A DNA stretch of 64,000 nt from DATEOR01 sp963841425 (GCA_963841425.1 CAWJCL010000002.1:868001-932000), one strand, 5' to 3'; positions 16,650 through 28,219 are shown, counted from the first letter of the stretch. Program-made: numbers and translations. Notes: generated by a model from the sequence alone, not told the origin.

Positions 16650-17668
16650 CAAGACTCGGCCCCCTCGTCGCCCGACTTGTCGAGCTTCGTCGGGTCTTCG
16701 ACCTGCTGCTTCTGGGTCGTCGTGTCGGGTGCGTCCGCCACGGGTGCCGGGGTCGTCTCGACCTCGGGCTCGACAACAGGCTGCTCCCGGCCCTCGGCGG
16801 AGACACCCTGGTCGTCCGTCTGCGGCTTCTCGACGCGTGCTCCGCGCCTGCCTCCCGGGCGTTCGCCCGAGCGGCGGCGCTGGCGCACGGGGCCGAGGCC
16901 TTCGCGGTCCGGGCTGCGCCGGCGCCCCGCCTGCTGGCCCTCACCGAGACCCTCGGGCCGGCGGCCGCCGCGGCGGCGGGCCTGATCCTGCTCGCCGAGC
17001 CGTCCCGACGGGCCGGTGTCGCGCCCCGTGTCGAAGCCCTCGGGCATGATCTCGCCCTTGTTGATCCAGACCTTGACGCCGATGCGGCCGAAGGTCGTCT
17101 TCGCCTCGGCGAAGCCGTAGTCGATGTCCGCGCGCAGGGTGTGCAGCGGGACGCGGCCCTCGGAGTAGGTCTCCGAGCGCGACATCTCCGCGCCGCCGAG
17201 GCGGCCGCCGCAGGTGATCTTCACGCCCTGCGCGCCGGAGCGGATCGCCGAGGCGAGCGAGCGCTTCATCGCACGGCGGAAGCTCACTCGGTTCTCGAGC
17301 TGCTCGGCGATCGACTGCGCGACGAGCTTCGCGTCGAGCTCGGGGCGCTTGATCTCGTTGATGTTGATGTGGACGTTCTTGTGCGTCATCGCGTGCACCT
17401 CACGGCGCAGCGCGTCGACCTCGGCACCCGATTTTCCGATGACGATCCCGGGGCGCGCGGTGAAGATGTCGATCGTGATCCGCTGCTTGTCCTTCTTGAT
17501 GAGGATGTCGCCGAGCCCGGCATGACCGAGCTTGCCGCGGATGTGGTCGCGGATCTTGACGTCCTCGATCAGATACTCGGGGAACTCCTTCGAGCCCGTG
17601 TACCAGTTGGACTTCCATTCGTGGATGACACCGACGCGCAGGCCGCCGGGATGAACTTTGTGGCCCAC
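16649..17668 (-). CDS. rpsC: 30S ribosomal protein S3 with a ~125-residue C-terminal tail
   Basis: S3 forms the mRNA entry channel. The core (to about residue 212) has GHKVHPGGLRVG, the KH motif ARPGIVIGKSGAEVDALR and the GVKVWINKGEIMPEG strand. The tail that follows is first Arg/Gly/Gln-rich (ARRRGGRRPEGLGEGQQAGR), then acidic with TTPAPVADAPDTTTQ. Typical S3 proteins are 210-280 residues; this one is 339. The start is GTG, overlapping the rplV stop as TAGTG. Confidence 0.95.
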   Translation of the reverse strand: MGHKVHPGGLRVGVIHEWKSNWYTGSKEFPEYLIEDVKIRDHIRGKLGHAGLGDILIKKDKQRITIDIFTARPGIVIGKSGAEVDALRREVHAMTHKNVHININEIKRPELDAKLVAQSIAEQLENRVSFRRAMKRSLASAIRSGAQGVKITCGGRLGGAEMSRSETYSEGRVPLHTLRADIDYGFAEAKTTFGRIGVKVWINKGEIMPEGFDTGRDTGPSGRLGEQDQARRRGGRRPEGLGEGQQAGRRRSPDREGLGPVRQRRRSGERPGGRRGARVEKPQTDDQGVSAEGREQPVVEPEVETTPAPVADAPDTTTQKQQVEDPTKLDKSGDEGAES

Positions 17669-18360
17669 TAGCTGTCCTCCGTCTTGGATTTCCGGCCCGA
17701 CGTCTTCGACGTCGATCCGGAGGATTTTTTCGTCGTCTGCTTCTTCGCAGTCGGCTTCTTCGGTTCGGTCTCTGCGGCGTCCGCCTTCTTTTTGCGCGGG
17801 GCGCGCTTCGGCTTGGCCTTCTCTGCGGTCTCCACGGCCTCCGTCGACTTCTTGCGCGGCGCACGCTTGGGCGTCGGCGCTTCCTCCTCGGCGACGGCCT
17901 CTGCCTCGGGCTCGGCTTCCTCCTCGCCGACGGCCTCGGGCTCGGGCTCGGGGGCCGGAGCGGCGACCGGGGCCGGCTTGGGGAGCGGCGCGGGGATCGC
18001 CTGCTCCTCGGGGAGCGCGAGTGCGATCGTGATGTGGCAGGTGCGCTTCTTGATCCGGGCGACGCGGCCGCGCGCACGTGCGCGCCAGCGCTTGAGCGTC
18101 GGGCCGGCGCCCACCGTGGCGGTGAGGACGTAGAGCTCGTCGCCGTCGAGGCCGTGGTTGGCCTCGGCGTTCGCGACGGCGGACGAGAGCACCCTCTCGA
18201 CGTCGCGCGCCGCATCGCGCGTCATGAAGGCGAGGATCGTCCTCGCCTCGGGAACGGGGCGGCCGCGGATCTGCTCGGCGACGAGCTGCGCCTTGCGCGG
18301 CGCGGTGCGCACGTAGCGGGCCTCGGCGCGGACGAAGGTGCGTTCTTCGACGGCAGCCAT
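17668..18360 (-). CDS. rplV: 50S ribosomal protein L22 with a ~115-residue C-terminal tail
   Basis: L22 lines the exit tunnel. The core has VRTAPRKAQLVAEQIRGR and the tunnel-loop region GPTLKRWRARARGRVARIKKRTCH, ending near residue 113. A low-complexity tail follows: Pro/Ala/Glu first, then alternating Lys-rich blocks with APRKKSTEA, KRAPRKKKAD and TAKKQTTKKSSGS. The usual length is about 110-130 residues; this is 230. ATG at 18360 overlaps the rpsS stop (TGATG) and gives the normal L22 N-terminus. Confidence 0.94.
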   Translation of the reverse strand: MAAVEERTFVRAEARYVRTAPRKAQLVAEQIRGRPVPEARTILAFMTRDAARDVERVLSSAVANAEANHGLDGDELYVLTATVGAGPTLKRWRARARGRVARIKKRTCHITIALALPEEQAIPAPLPKPAPVAAPAPEPEPEAVGEEEAEPEAEAVAEEEAPTPKRAPRKKSTEAVETAEKAKPKRAPRKKKADAAETEPKKPTAKKQTTKKSSGSTSKTSGRKSKTEDS

Positions 18361-18644
18361 CAGGCGCGCTTGACCTCTGTCTTGCGGTCGCCGGAGTGGC
18401 CGCGGAACATCCGGGTCGGGGCGAATTCGCCGAGCTTGTGCCCGACCATCGCCTCGGTCACGAACACGGGGACGTGCTTGCGCCCGTCGTGGACCGCGAT
18501 CGTATGCCCGACCATGTCCGGGAAGATCGTGGACGTGCGAGACCATGTGCGAAGGACACGCTTGTCGCCGGACTCGTTCATCTGCCTGACTCTCTGCAGC
18601 AGCCGCTCTTCGGCGAACGGCCCTTTCTTGCTCGATCTACTCAC
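18360..18644 (-). CDS. rpsS: 30S ribosomal protein S19
   Basis: S19 sits in the small-subunit head. The 94-residue sequence begins SRSSKKGPFAEERLL and has RTWSRTSTIFPDMVGHTIAVHDGRK and KLGEFAPTRMFRGH, all diagnostic. The start is GTG, touching the rplB stop. Confidence 0.97.
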   Translation of the reverse strand: MSRSSKKGPFAEERLLQRVRQMNESGDKRVLRTWSRTSTIFPDMVGHTIAVHDGRKHVPVFVTEAMVGHKLGEFAPTRMFRGHSGDRKTEVKRA

Positions 18645-19487
18645 TTAGCGCCTTTCCTTGCCGCGACGCCGGCCGCGGACGATCAACTTGTCGGATTCCT
18701 TGTGCTTCCTGCGGGTGCGCTTCCCGAGGGTCGGGACACCCCACGGCGTGACCGGGTGACGGCCGCCCTTGGACTTGCCCTCGCCGCCACCGTGCGGGTG
18801 GTCGACTGGGTTCATCGCCGAGCCGCGCACCGTGGGGCGCTTGCCCAGCCAGCGGCTTCGTCCTGCCTTGCCGCTCGAGATGTTCTCGTGGTCGACGTTC
18901 CCGACCTGCCCGACCGTGGCCCGGCAGGTGAGCGGCACGCGCCGCATCTCTCCCGAGGGTAGCCGAAGAACGGCGAAGCCATCGTCCTTCGCGACGAGCT
19001 GGGTTCCGGAGCCGGCGCTTCGCGCCATCTGGCCGCCCTTGCCGGGCTTGAGCTCGACGTTGTGGACGACCGTGCCGGTCGGTATGCGCTCGAGCGGGAG
19101 CGCGTTGCCCGGCCGGATGTCGGCCTCGGGGCCGGATTCGATCGCCTGGCCGACCCGTACCCCCGCGGGCGCGAGGATGTAGGCCTTGGCCCCGTCCGCG
19201 TAGTGAAGGAGCGCGATTCGGGCCGACCTGTTCGGGTCGTACTCGATCGCGGCCACCTTCGCGGGCACGCCGTCCTTCGTCCGCTTGAAGTCGATCTTGC
19301 GGTAGCGGCGCTTGTGGCCGCCGCCCTGATGGCGGGTCGTGATGCGGCCCTGATTGTTGCGGCCACCCGTCCGCTTCGCGGGCTCGAGCAGGCTCTTCTC
19401 GGGCGCGGTCCTCGTGACCTCTTCGAAGGTCGAGACCGAGCGGAAGCGCCGGCCGGGCGACGTCGGCTTGTACTTGCGCAAGGCCAT
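18645..19487 (-). CDS. rplB: 50S ribosomal protein L2
   Basis: L2 is essential for subunit association and peptidyl transfer. The 280-residue protein has KPTSPGRRFRSV, GRNNQGRITTRHQGGGHKRR and the catalytic-region segment GSAMNPVDHPHGGGEGKSKGG with the conserved His. Length and order are standard for the S10 section. Confidence 0.98.
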   Translation of the reverse strand: MALRKYKPTSPGRRFRSVSTFEEVTRTAPEKSLLEPAKRTGGRNNQGRITTRHQGGGHKRRYRKIDFKRTKDGVPAKVAAIEYDPNRSARIALLHYADGAKAYILAPAGVRVGQAIESGPEADIRPGNALPLERIPTGTVVHNVELKPGKGGQMARSAGSGTQLVAKDDGFAVLRLPSGEMRRVPLTCRATVGQVGNVDHENISSGKAGRSRWLGKRPTVRGSAMNPVDHPHGGGEGKSKGGRHPVTPWGVPTLGKRTRRKHKESDKLIVRGRRRGKERR

Positions 19488-19490
19488 GAC

Positions 19491-19787
19491 TTAGACAGCG
19501 GCTCCTTCGAAGATCTCGATCTTGTCGCCCTCGCGGAGCTGCACGATGGCCTTCTTCCAGCCGGGCTTCACGCCCTTGTGGTAGCCGCGGCGCTTCGGCT
19601 TCGGCTGCACCTTGACGATGTTCACGCCCTCGACCTTGACGTCGAAGAGCTCCTCGACGGCCTGGCGGATCTGCGTCTTGTGCGCCTTCGAATGGACGCG
19701 GAACGAATACTTGTTGTCCTCGATCAAGCTGTAGCTCTTCTCGGAGACCACAGGGGCGATGAGGATCTCGCGCGGGTCCAAGCTCAC
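19491..19787 (-). CDS. rplW: 50S ribosomal protein L23
   Basis: L23 is the main docking protein at the tunnel exit. The 98-residue sequence begins SLDPREILIAPVVSEKSYSL and contains NKYSFRVHSKAHKTQIRQAVEELF. GTG at 19787 is chosen because it overlaps the rplD stop (GTGA); the open frame continues upstream only as rplD antisense-frame noise. Confidence 0.95.
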   Translation of the reverse strand: MSLDPREILIAPVVSEKSYSLIEDNKYSFRVHSKAHKTQIRQAVEELFDVKVEGVNIVKVQPKPKRRGYHKGVKPGWKKAIVQLREGDKIEIFEGAAV

Positions 19788-20410
19788 TGAGCCAGCTCCT
19801 TGATCCGGTCGAGGGCCGCCTCGGTCGCGAGGACCGAGTTCGCCCAGACGAGGGCGCCGACCTCGAGCTCGGACGGCTCGAGGACGAGGACGCGGTCGAG
19901 ATTCCGGAAGGACTTCGCGACGCCCTCCTCCTCCGGCTGCACGATGACGACGAGCGGAAGCTCCTTGCCCCACGTGCCGACGAGGTCGGATGCGCTCCGG
20001 GTGGAGGGCTCGGAGAACGCCGACGCATCGACGACTCCGAAGGCCGACTTGCTCGCGTGGTGCGAGAGCGCCCCGCGCAGCGCGGACTTGCGCGCCTTGC
20101 GGTTGACCTTGAGCGCGTAGCTCCGCGGCTGGGGCGCGAAGGCGACGCCGCCCCCCGTCCACTGCGGCGCGCGGGTCGTGCCGGCGCGTGCGCGTCCGGT
20201 CCCCTTCTGCCGCCACGGCTTTGCGCGCCCCCCGGAGACGAGCCCTCGGCTCTTCGCGGCCTGTGTGCCGGCGCGCGCGGCCGCGCCCTCGGCGCGAACC
20301 GCCTCGTGGATGAGGTGCGGCTTCACGTCGACCCCGAAGACCTCGGCCGTGAGCGTCACGTCCTTGGACTTCTTGCCGGTGGCGTCGAGAAGCGGTGCCT
20401 TCGGAGCCAT
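19784..20410 (-). CDS. rplD: 50S ribosomal protein L4
   Basis: L4 reaches into the exit tunnel and in E. coli represses the S10 operon. The 208-residue sequence contains the tunnel-loop region SGGRAKPWRQKGTGRARAGT and the following RAPQWTGGGVAFAPQPRSY. ATG at 20410 overlaps the rplC stop (TAATG). No S10-leader structure typical of E. coli was recognised upstream. Confidence 0.96.
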   Translation of the reverse strand: MAPKAPLLDATGKKSKDVTLTAEVFGVDVKPHLIHEAVRAEGAAARAGTQAAKSRGLVSGGRAKPWRQKGTGRARAGTTRAPQWTGGGVAFAPQPRSYALKVNRKARKSALRGALSHHASKSAFGVVDASAFSEPSTRSASDLVGTWGKELPLVVIVQPEEEGVAKSFRNLDRVLVLEPSELEVGALVWANSVLATEAALDRIKELAQ

Positions 20411-21030
20411 TACCTCACGTCCTCCCGCACGACGACGATCGCGTTCTTGTGGCCGGGCACCGCGCCCTTCACGAGGAGCAGGTTCAGCTCGGGGTCGCGG
20501 TCGACGACGGTCAGCCCGACCTGGGTCGCCGTCTTCGCTCCCATCTGGCCGGCCATCTTCTGGCCCTTGAAGACGCGCGAAGGCGTCGCCGAGGCGCCGA
20601 TCGAGCCGGGCTTGCGGACGTTGTGCGAGCCGTGGCTGACGGGACCGCGGTGGAAGCGGTGGCGCTTGATCGTGCCCTGGAAGCCCTTGCCGATGGAGAT
20701 GCCGGAGACCTTGACCTTCTCCCCGGGCTCGAACGACTCGACGGTCACGGTCTCGCCGGGGGCGAGCTCGTGCGGGCCGCGGATCTCGACGAGCTTCCGA
20801 TGCGGGCCCACGTCGTACTTCTTCAGATGCCCGAGCTTCGGCTTGGAGAGCTTCCCCTCGGCAACCTCGTCGAAGGCAAGCTGAACAGCGTCGTATCCAT
20901 CCGTGTCCGCGGTGCGAATGGCCACGACCGGGCAGGGCCCCGCCTGGATGACCGTGACGGGGGTGAGCGAGCCGCTCTCCTCGTCGAAGATCTGCGTCAT
21001 GCCCAGCTTTCTGCCCACGATGCCTTTCAT
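20410..21030 (-). CDS. rplC: 50S ribosomal protein L3
   Basis: L3 contacts the peptidyl-transferase centre. The 206-residue protein opens KGIVGRKLGMTQIFDE and has the conserved GKGFQGTIKRHRFHRGPVSHGSHN loop region. Its ATG overlaps the rpsJ stop as TGATG. Confidence 0.97.
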   Translation of the reverse strand: MKGIVGRKLGMTQIFDEESGSLTPVTVIQAGPCPVVAIRTADTDGYDAVQLAFDEVAEGKLSKPKLGHLKKYDVGPHRKLVEIRGPHELAPGETVTVESFEPGEKVKVSGISIGKGFQGTIKRHRFHRGPVSHGSHNVRKPGSIGASATPSRVFKGQKMAGQMGAKTATQVGLTVVDRDPELNLLLVKGAVPGHKNAIVVVREDVR

Positions 21031-21338
21031 CAGAGTTTGATCTCGATGTCCACGCCCGCCGGCAGGTCGAGGCGCATCAGCTGGTCGACGGTCTTGGGAG
21101 TCGGCGAGTGGATGTCGATCAGGCGCTTATGCGTGCGCACCTCGAAGTGCTCACGGGAATCCTTGTCCTTGAACGGACTGCGGAGCACCGTGTAGCGGTT
21201 GTTCTCGGTGGGCAGGGGCACCGGTCCGGTGACGGTTGCACCGGACCGCTGCGCCGTCTCGACGATCTGCGCCGCAGACCGGTCGAGCTGCTGGTGGTCG
21301 TACGCCTTCAGGCGGATGCGGATCTTGGCCTGAGCCAT
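21030..21338 (-). CDS. rpsJ: 30S ribosomal protein S10
   Basis: S10 (NusE) has a ribosomal role and an antitermination role with NusB. The 102-residue sequence has IRIRLKAYDHQQLDRSA, the VRTHKRLIDIH loop region and the terminal LPAGVDIEIKL. Its ATG overlaps the TGA of small ORF copy E, with GGAAGGTGA as binding site. Confidence 0.97.
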   Translation of the reverse strand: MAQAKIRIRLKAYDHQQLDRSAAQIVETAQRSGATVTGPVPLPTENNRYTVLRSPFKDKDSREHFEVRTHKRLIDIHSPTPKTVDQLMRLDLPAGVDIEIKL

Positions 21339-21505
21339 CAGCGATCACCTTCCGAGCAGATCGCGCTCTCGGGCAGCGAGAAGCGAGCAGCGCCAGGACG
21401 CAGGAGGCGTGCGTAGCCGGAGGCTACGGGCGCGACCGAGGACGCCGCGCTGCGACCTTTCGCAGCGGCTCCGAGAGTACGAGATGTGAGGAAGGGGGTC
21501 GACAT
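21338..21505 (-). CDS. Repeated small ORF, copy E (between tuf and rpsJ)
   Basis: This 55-codon frame starts with ATG 5 bases after the tuf stop and ends with TGA overlapping the rpsJ ATG (TGATG). The core is ASSVAPVASGYARLLRP, and the end ICSEGDR carries the GGAAGGTGA ribosome-binding site. The N-terminus MSTPFLTSRTLGAAA is close to copies D and F. The palindrome is at 21412-21428. It sits where the S10-operon leader would be in E. coli, so a regulatory RNA role is an alternative. Confidence 0.6.
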   Translation of the reverse strand: MSTPFLTSRTLGAAAKGRSAASSVAPVASGYARLLRPGAARFSLPESAICSEGDR

Positions 21506-21510
21506 CTCAG

Positions 21511-22701
<1,191 letters not shown>

Positions 22702-22723
22702 GTGTCCTCCGTCTTCTCCTTTG

Positions 22724-24823
<2,100 letters not shown>

Positions 24824-24828
24824 GTCAG

Positions 24829-25299
24829 TTACCACCTGTAGTGCGCGAAGGCCTTGTTCGCCTGCGCCATTCGATAGAGGTCGTCCTTGCGCTTGAACGC
24901 GCCGCCCTGCTGGTTCAGCGCGTCGAGGATCTCGTTGGCGAGCTTCTCCTCCATGTGCTTCTCACGCCGCTCGCGCGCGTACGAGACGAGCCACCGCACG
25001 GCCAGGGTGCGGGCGCGCCGCTGCGGCACCTCGATGGGCACCTGGTAGTTCGCGCCTCCCACCCGGCGGGAGCGCACCTCGAGGACCGGGGTGACCGTCT
25101 TGACGGCCTGCTCGAGCACCTCGACCGGCGGCTTGCCGGTCTTCTCGCCGACCATGTCGAGCGCGCGGTAAACGATGTGCTCCGCGGTCGACTTCTTGCC
25201 GCGGTTCATCACCTTGTTGATCACCTGGGACACGAGCTTCGAGCTGTACACGGGATCGGGATCGGGCTCGCGGGTCTGGATCTCGGCGCGACGCGGCAT
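24829..25299 (-). CDS. rpsG: 30S ribosomal protein S7
   Basis: S7 organises the 3' major domain of 16S rRNA and represses the str operon in E. coli. The 156-residue sequence has PRRAEIQTREPDPDPVY, KVMNRGKKSTAEHIVYRALD and the terminal KRKDDLYRMAQANKAFAHYRW. The ATG overlaps the TGA of small ORF copy F. Confidence 0.97.
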   Translation of the reverse strand: MPRRAEIQTREPDPDPVYSSKLVSQVINKVMNRGKKSTAEHIVYRALDMVGEKTGKPPVEVLEQAVKTVTPVLEVRSRRVGGANYQVPIEVPQRRARTLAVRWLVSYARERREKHMEEKLANEILDALNQQGGAFKRKDDLYRMAQANKAFAHYRW

Positions 25300-25385
25300 C
25301 AGCGACCACCTTCCGAGCAGATCGCGCTCTGCAGCGACGTTGCAGGCGTTCGCAGAGTCCGGGCTGAGAGAAGGGGGGTTGTCAT
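25299..25385 (-). CDS. Repeated small ORF, copy F, shortened (between rpsL and rpsG)
   Basis: This 28-codon frame starts with ATG 4 bases after the rpsL stop. It keeps both ends of the family (MTTPLLSARTLR at the start, SAICSEGGR at the end) but lacks the central SSVAPVASGY block, a loss of 27 whole codons relative to copy E. The TGA still overlaps the rpsG ATG (TGATG) and GGAAGGTGG is the binding site. Retention of ends and phase suggests that the junctions, not the middle, are what is kept here. Confidence 0.5.
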   Translation of the reverse strand: MTTPLLSARTLRTPATSLQSAICSEGGR

Positions 25386-25389
25386 ATAC

Positions 25390-25761
25390 CTAGGAGCCCC
25401 TCTTCGCGCCGTACTTGGATCGTCCCTGCCTGCGCTCGGAGACGCCGGCGGCGTCGAGCGCGGCACGGATGACCTTGTAGCGGATGCCCGGCATGTCCTT
25501 CACGCGGCCGCCCCGGATGAGGACGACCGAGTGCTCCTGCAGGTTGTGGCCCTCGCCGGGGATATAGGTGGTGACCTCCATCCCGTTCGTGAGGCGCACG
25601 CGCGCCACCTTGCGGAGAGCGGAGTTCGGCTTCTTGGGCGTCGCCGTGTACACGCGCGTGCAGACCCCCCGCTTCTGCGGGGCGCCGCGGAGCGCCGGAG
25701 TCTTGGTCTTCTGACCGGGAGCCCGCCGTCCCTTTCGCACAAGCTGATTCACCGTTGGCAA
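25390..25761 (-). CDS. rpsL: 30S ribosomal protein S12
   Basis: S12 controls decoding accuracy. The 123-residue sequence has the TPKKPNSALRKVARV and GGRVKDMPG motifs, with the lysines (K43 and K88 in E. coli numbering) whose change gives streptomycin resistance; both are wild type here. The start is TTG at 25761, with AAGGA nine bases upstream. It is the first gene of the superoperon. Confidence 0.97.
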   Translation of the reverse strand: MPTVNQLVRKGRRAPGQKTKTPALRGAPQKRGVCTRVYTATPKKPNSALRKVARVRLTNGMEVTTYIPGEGHNLQEHSVVLIRGGRVKDMPGIRYKVIRAALDAAGVSERRQGRSKYGAKRGS

Positions 25762-25810
25762 CGCGTGTCTTCCTTCTCTCTCAAGAGGGCCCTATGACGC
25801 AACAAAAGGC

Positions 25811-25834
25811 TGGCACGGGCAGAGCCCTGTGCCA
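25811..25834 (-). promoter_or_regulatory. GC-rich hairpin in the rpsL leader
   Basis: An inverted repeat TGGCAC-A-GGGC-TCT-GCCC-GTGCCA (minus-strand reading) lies 50-73 bases before the rpsL start and is followed by GCCTTTTG. It could be an attenuator or a protein-binding leader element of the str operon, or a terminator for transcripts entering from upstream. I could not place a confident -10/-35 pair around it, so its position relative to the transcript start is unknown. Confidence 0.35.
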
Positions 25835-25964
25835 AACCCGACCGGCATGGTAGCAACAATCCCGTCTTCGGCGAGGGCGGCGTTCGCCTCGGAACTGTTT
25901 GGGGATTATTGTCAGCGTGGCCGCGGGCGACGCGGCCTCGAGCGGACAGGTGGACGTGCTTCTC

Positions 25965-27131
25965 ATGAGCGACAGCGCAACGTGGGTCGCAGTCGGTGTG
26001 GCCATCGGCGCGGCGAGCCTCGCGCTCGTCGCGGCCCTCGTCGTCCTGCTGGTCGTCGTGCGCGGGCGCCGGAGCTCCTACGCCGCGCTCAAGCAGCTCC
26101 TCCGCGACTCGCTCGAGCGGACGGACGGGCTCCATGGGGATCTCGCCGCCGCTCTCGAGGAGGCACGCACCGAGACCCACCGGGCCCGCGAGCTCGGCGA
26201 GATCGGCGCCACCATCGACCTCGACGCCGTCCTCACGCGAGCGCTCGAGGCGGCGGGCGCCCTCACAGGCGTCGATGCGGGCCTCATCCGCCTTCCCGGG
26301 CCGGAAGGGGGCGAGCCGCTCTACGCGACGCTTGGAATGTCCACGGAGGAGGCCGCGCGCCAGCCCGTCGCCGGCCCGCCGGGCGGGCGGCCCGCCCGCG
26401 CAGTGAGTATCGGCTACACATACACCCATGAGGAGATCCGCGACGAAAGCGACCTCATCCGTGGCGGCGTCTCCATCCCCTTGCGCGACTCCGAAGGCGA
26501 GCCGATCGGCACGCTCGCGGTCTTCTGGCGCGGCGAGGAGCGCGAGGCGACCGACGAAGAGCTGGCCGCGCTCGAGGAGCTGGCCGCGCGGGCGGGGCCG
26601 GCGATCGAGAACGCGCGGCGCTTCCGTGAGGCTCGCCAGCTCGCCGACCTCGACGCACTGACCACCCTCCACAACCGCCGCTACTTCAACGAGACCCTGG
26701 TCCGCGAATGTGCGCGTGCACACCGCTACGACCGCCAGCTGGCCCTCGTGATCTTCGACATCGACGACTTCAAGGCGATCAACGACCGCATCGGCCACCT
26801 CGCCGGGGACTCCGTCCTCGCCGGGGTTGCCGAGCGCCTCCACTCCGTCGTCCGAAGCGCCGACATCGCCTGCCGCGTCGGGGGTGACGAGTTCGCCGTC
26901 ATCCTCCCCGAGTCCGACCTCTCGGACGCGGAGCAGCTCTACCGCCGCGTGCAGTTCGCGGTCGGAGCGCGCCCGATCGGCCAGTTCGAACGCCTGCACC
27001 TCTCGGCCGGGATCGCCCAGGTCCGTCCGGACGACGACGCGACCTCGCTCTTCGAGCGCGCCGACGAGGCGCTCTACCAGGCGAAGGAAGCGGGCAAGGG
27101 ACAGTTCATGGCCGCCGACGGCGCCGGCTAG
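25965..27131 (+). CDS. Membrane-anchored GAF–GGDEF diguanylate cyclase
   Basis: The protein (388 residues from this ATG) has one N-terminal membrane helix (about residues 6-31), a short coiled-coil linker, a GAF-like sensor domain (about 75-215) and a GGDEF domain. The active motif RVGGDEFAV is intact, and RSAD five residues before it is a product-inhibition I-site (RxxD). It should therefore make cyclic di-GMP under feedback control. An in-frame TTG at 25899 would add 22 residues; the chosen ATG places the membrane helix at the usual position. It diverges from rpsL. Confidence 0.85.
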   Translation: MSDSATWVAVGVAIGAASLALVAALVVLLVVVRGRRSSYAALKQLLRDSLERTDGLHGDLAAALEEARTETHRARELGEIGATIDLDAVLTRALEAAGALTGVDAGLIRLPGPEGGEPLYATLGMSTEEAARQPVAGPPGGRPARAVSIGYTYTHEEIRDESDLIRGGVSIPLRDSEGEPIGTLAVFWRGEEREATDEELAALEELAARAGPAIENARRFREARQLADLDALTTLHNRRYFNETLVRECARAHRYDRQLALVIFDIDDFKAINDRIGHLAGDSVLAGVAERLHSVVRSADIACRVGGDEFAVILPESDLSDAEQLYRRVQFAVGARPIGQFERLHLSAGIAQVRPDDDATSLFERADEALYQAKEAGKGQFMAADGAG

Positions 27132-27250
27132 CTGCGCCGAAAAGCATGCCCGTTCCTCCTCGTCCATGACGCGGTAGGAGTCGTCGCGAGACGAGCGCGG
27201 CACCCGTGCACACGCCTCCGGTTAAGCGGCGAACCTCGTACGCTCTGGCC

Positions 27251-27994
27251 ATGGCGCGCGTGCTCACGGAGGAAGGGGATGCCTACGGCGCGATGCTGCT
27301 CGCGGGCCTCGAGGGCGGACACGTGGTCGAGATCGTCGAGCGCGACGACGGCTTCATCGATGCGAGTAGCTTCGGAACGGCGATCTACCTCGCTCCCTTC
27401 CCGCGTTGGCCTGCTCACCACCGCCGCGCGATGCGCCATGTGCGCGGGCGAACGCTCGACGTCGGCTGTGGGGGCGGGCGCGTCGCCCTCCACGTGCAGG
27501 AGCGCGGTCAAGAGGTCGTCGCGATCGACATCTCTTCGGGCGCTATCGAGGTCTGCCGCCGTCGCGGGATCCGTGACGCGCGCCTTCTTTCGATCGACGA
27601 TGTCGACCAAAGGCTCGGCCGGTTCGACACGATCGTCATGCTCGGCAATAACTTCGGCCTCTTCGCGAATGTGGTCAAGGCGAAGCGGCTTCTGCGCCGC
27701 TTCCACGCTCTCACCACAGAGAGGGGGCGCATCGTCGCGGAGACGCGGGACGTCCACGGGACCGAAGACCCCATCCACCTCGCCTACCATGCGCGTAACC
27801 GCAGGCGCGGGCGCCTGCCGGGCCAGATTCGAATCCGTGTCCGCTACCGCGAGCGGGCGACGCCCTGGTTCGACTACCTCATGGTCTCTGAGGCAGAACT
27901 AGTCGAGCTGCTCCAGGGCACGGGTTGGTCGATCGGTCGCGTCCTCCCGTCCGATGACACGTACGTCGCTGTCCTCGAGAAGAAGTCCCGTTAG
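27251..27994 (+). CDS. Class I SAM-dependent methyltransferase
   Basis: This 247-residue protein has the SAM-binding motif I TLDVGCGGGRVALH near residue 77, the acidic end of strand 2 in VVAIDISSGAIEVC, and a motif-IV-like IVMLGNNFGLF in place of the usual DPPY. The substrate is not predictable. A GTG 15 codons upstream (27206) is an alternative start; neither has a strong ribosome-binding site. It follows the diguanylate cyclase on the same strand after a 119-base gap. Confidence 0.8.
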   Translation: MARVLTEEGDAYGAMLLAGLEGGHVVEIVERDDGFIDASSFGTAIYLAPFPRWPAHHRRAMRHVRGRTLDVGCGGGRVALHVQERGQEVVAIDISSGAIEVCRRRGIRDARLLSIDDVDQRLGRFDTIVMLGNNFGLFANVVKAKRLLRRFHALTTERGRIVAETRDVHGTEDPIHLAYHARNRRRGRLPGQIRIRVRYRERATPWFDYLMVSEAELVELLQGTGWSIGRVLPSDDTYVAVLEKKSR

Positions 27995-28030
27995 TGAGGC
28001 GAGTCGCCCGACTCGTCCCGCGCCGCGAGA

Positions 28031-28219
28031 CTAGCCGAACCGACGCGGCGCAACAGTCTCGCGGCGCCGAATCGCCTCTTTGACTTCCGCGAGGAAGCGG
28101 GCGGTGTCCGACTGCAGTTCCGAATTCAAAAAGTGACCGGGAGGGATCCGATTCGCAGCGGGATTCGGCCCGTTTGCAGGTGCTTTTTGCTCTTTCGGAC
28201 CAGCCATTTTCCTCCCCAT
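28031..28219 (-). CDS. Possible small protein of unknown function
   Basis: This 62-codon frame begins MGRKMAGPKEQKAPANG and ends with an amphipathic segment FLNSELQSDTARFLAEVKEAI and a basic tail. It has no signal peptide or recognised domain. No good Shine-Dalgarno is visible, and an ATG four codons in is equally possible. It stands alone between the rpoC terminator and a convergent methyltransferase. The protein-like C-terminal half is the only positive evidence. Confidence 0.35.
   Translation of the reverse strand: MGRKMAGPKEQKAPANGPNPAANRIPPGHFLNSELQSDTARFLAEVKEAIRRRETVAPRRFG

Noticed and set aside
27999..28018. Short CGAGTCG/CGACTCG repeat after the methyltransferase as a terminator
   Set aside because: The loop would be only two bases and no U-tract follows; too weak to call.
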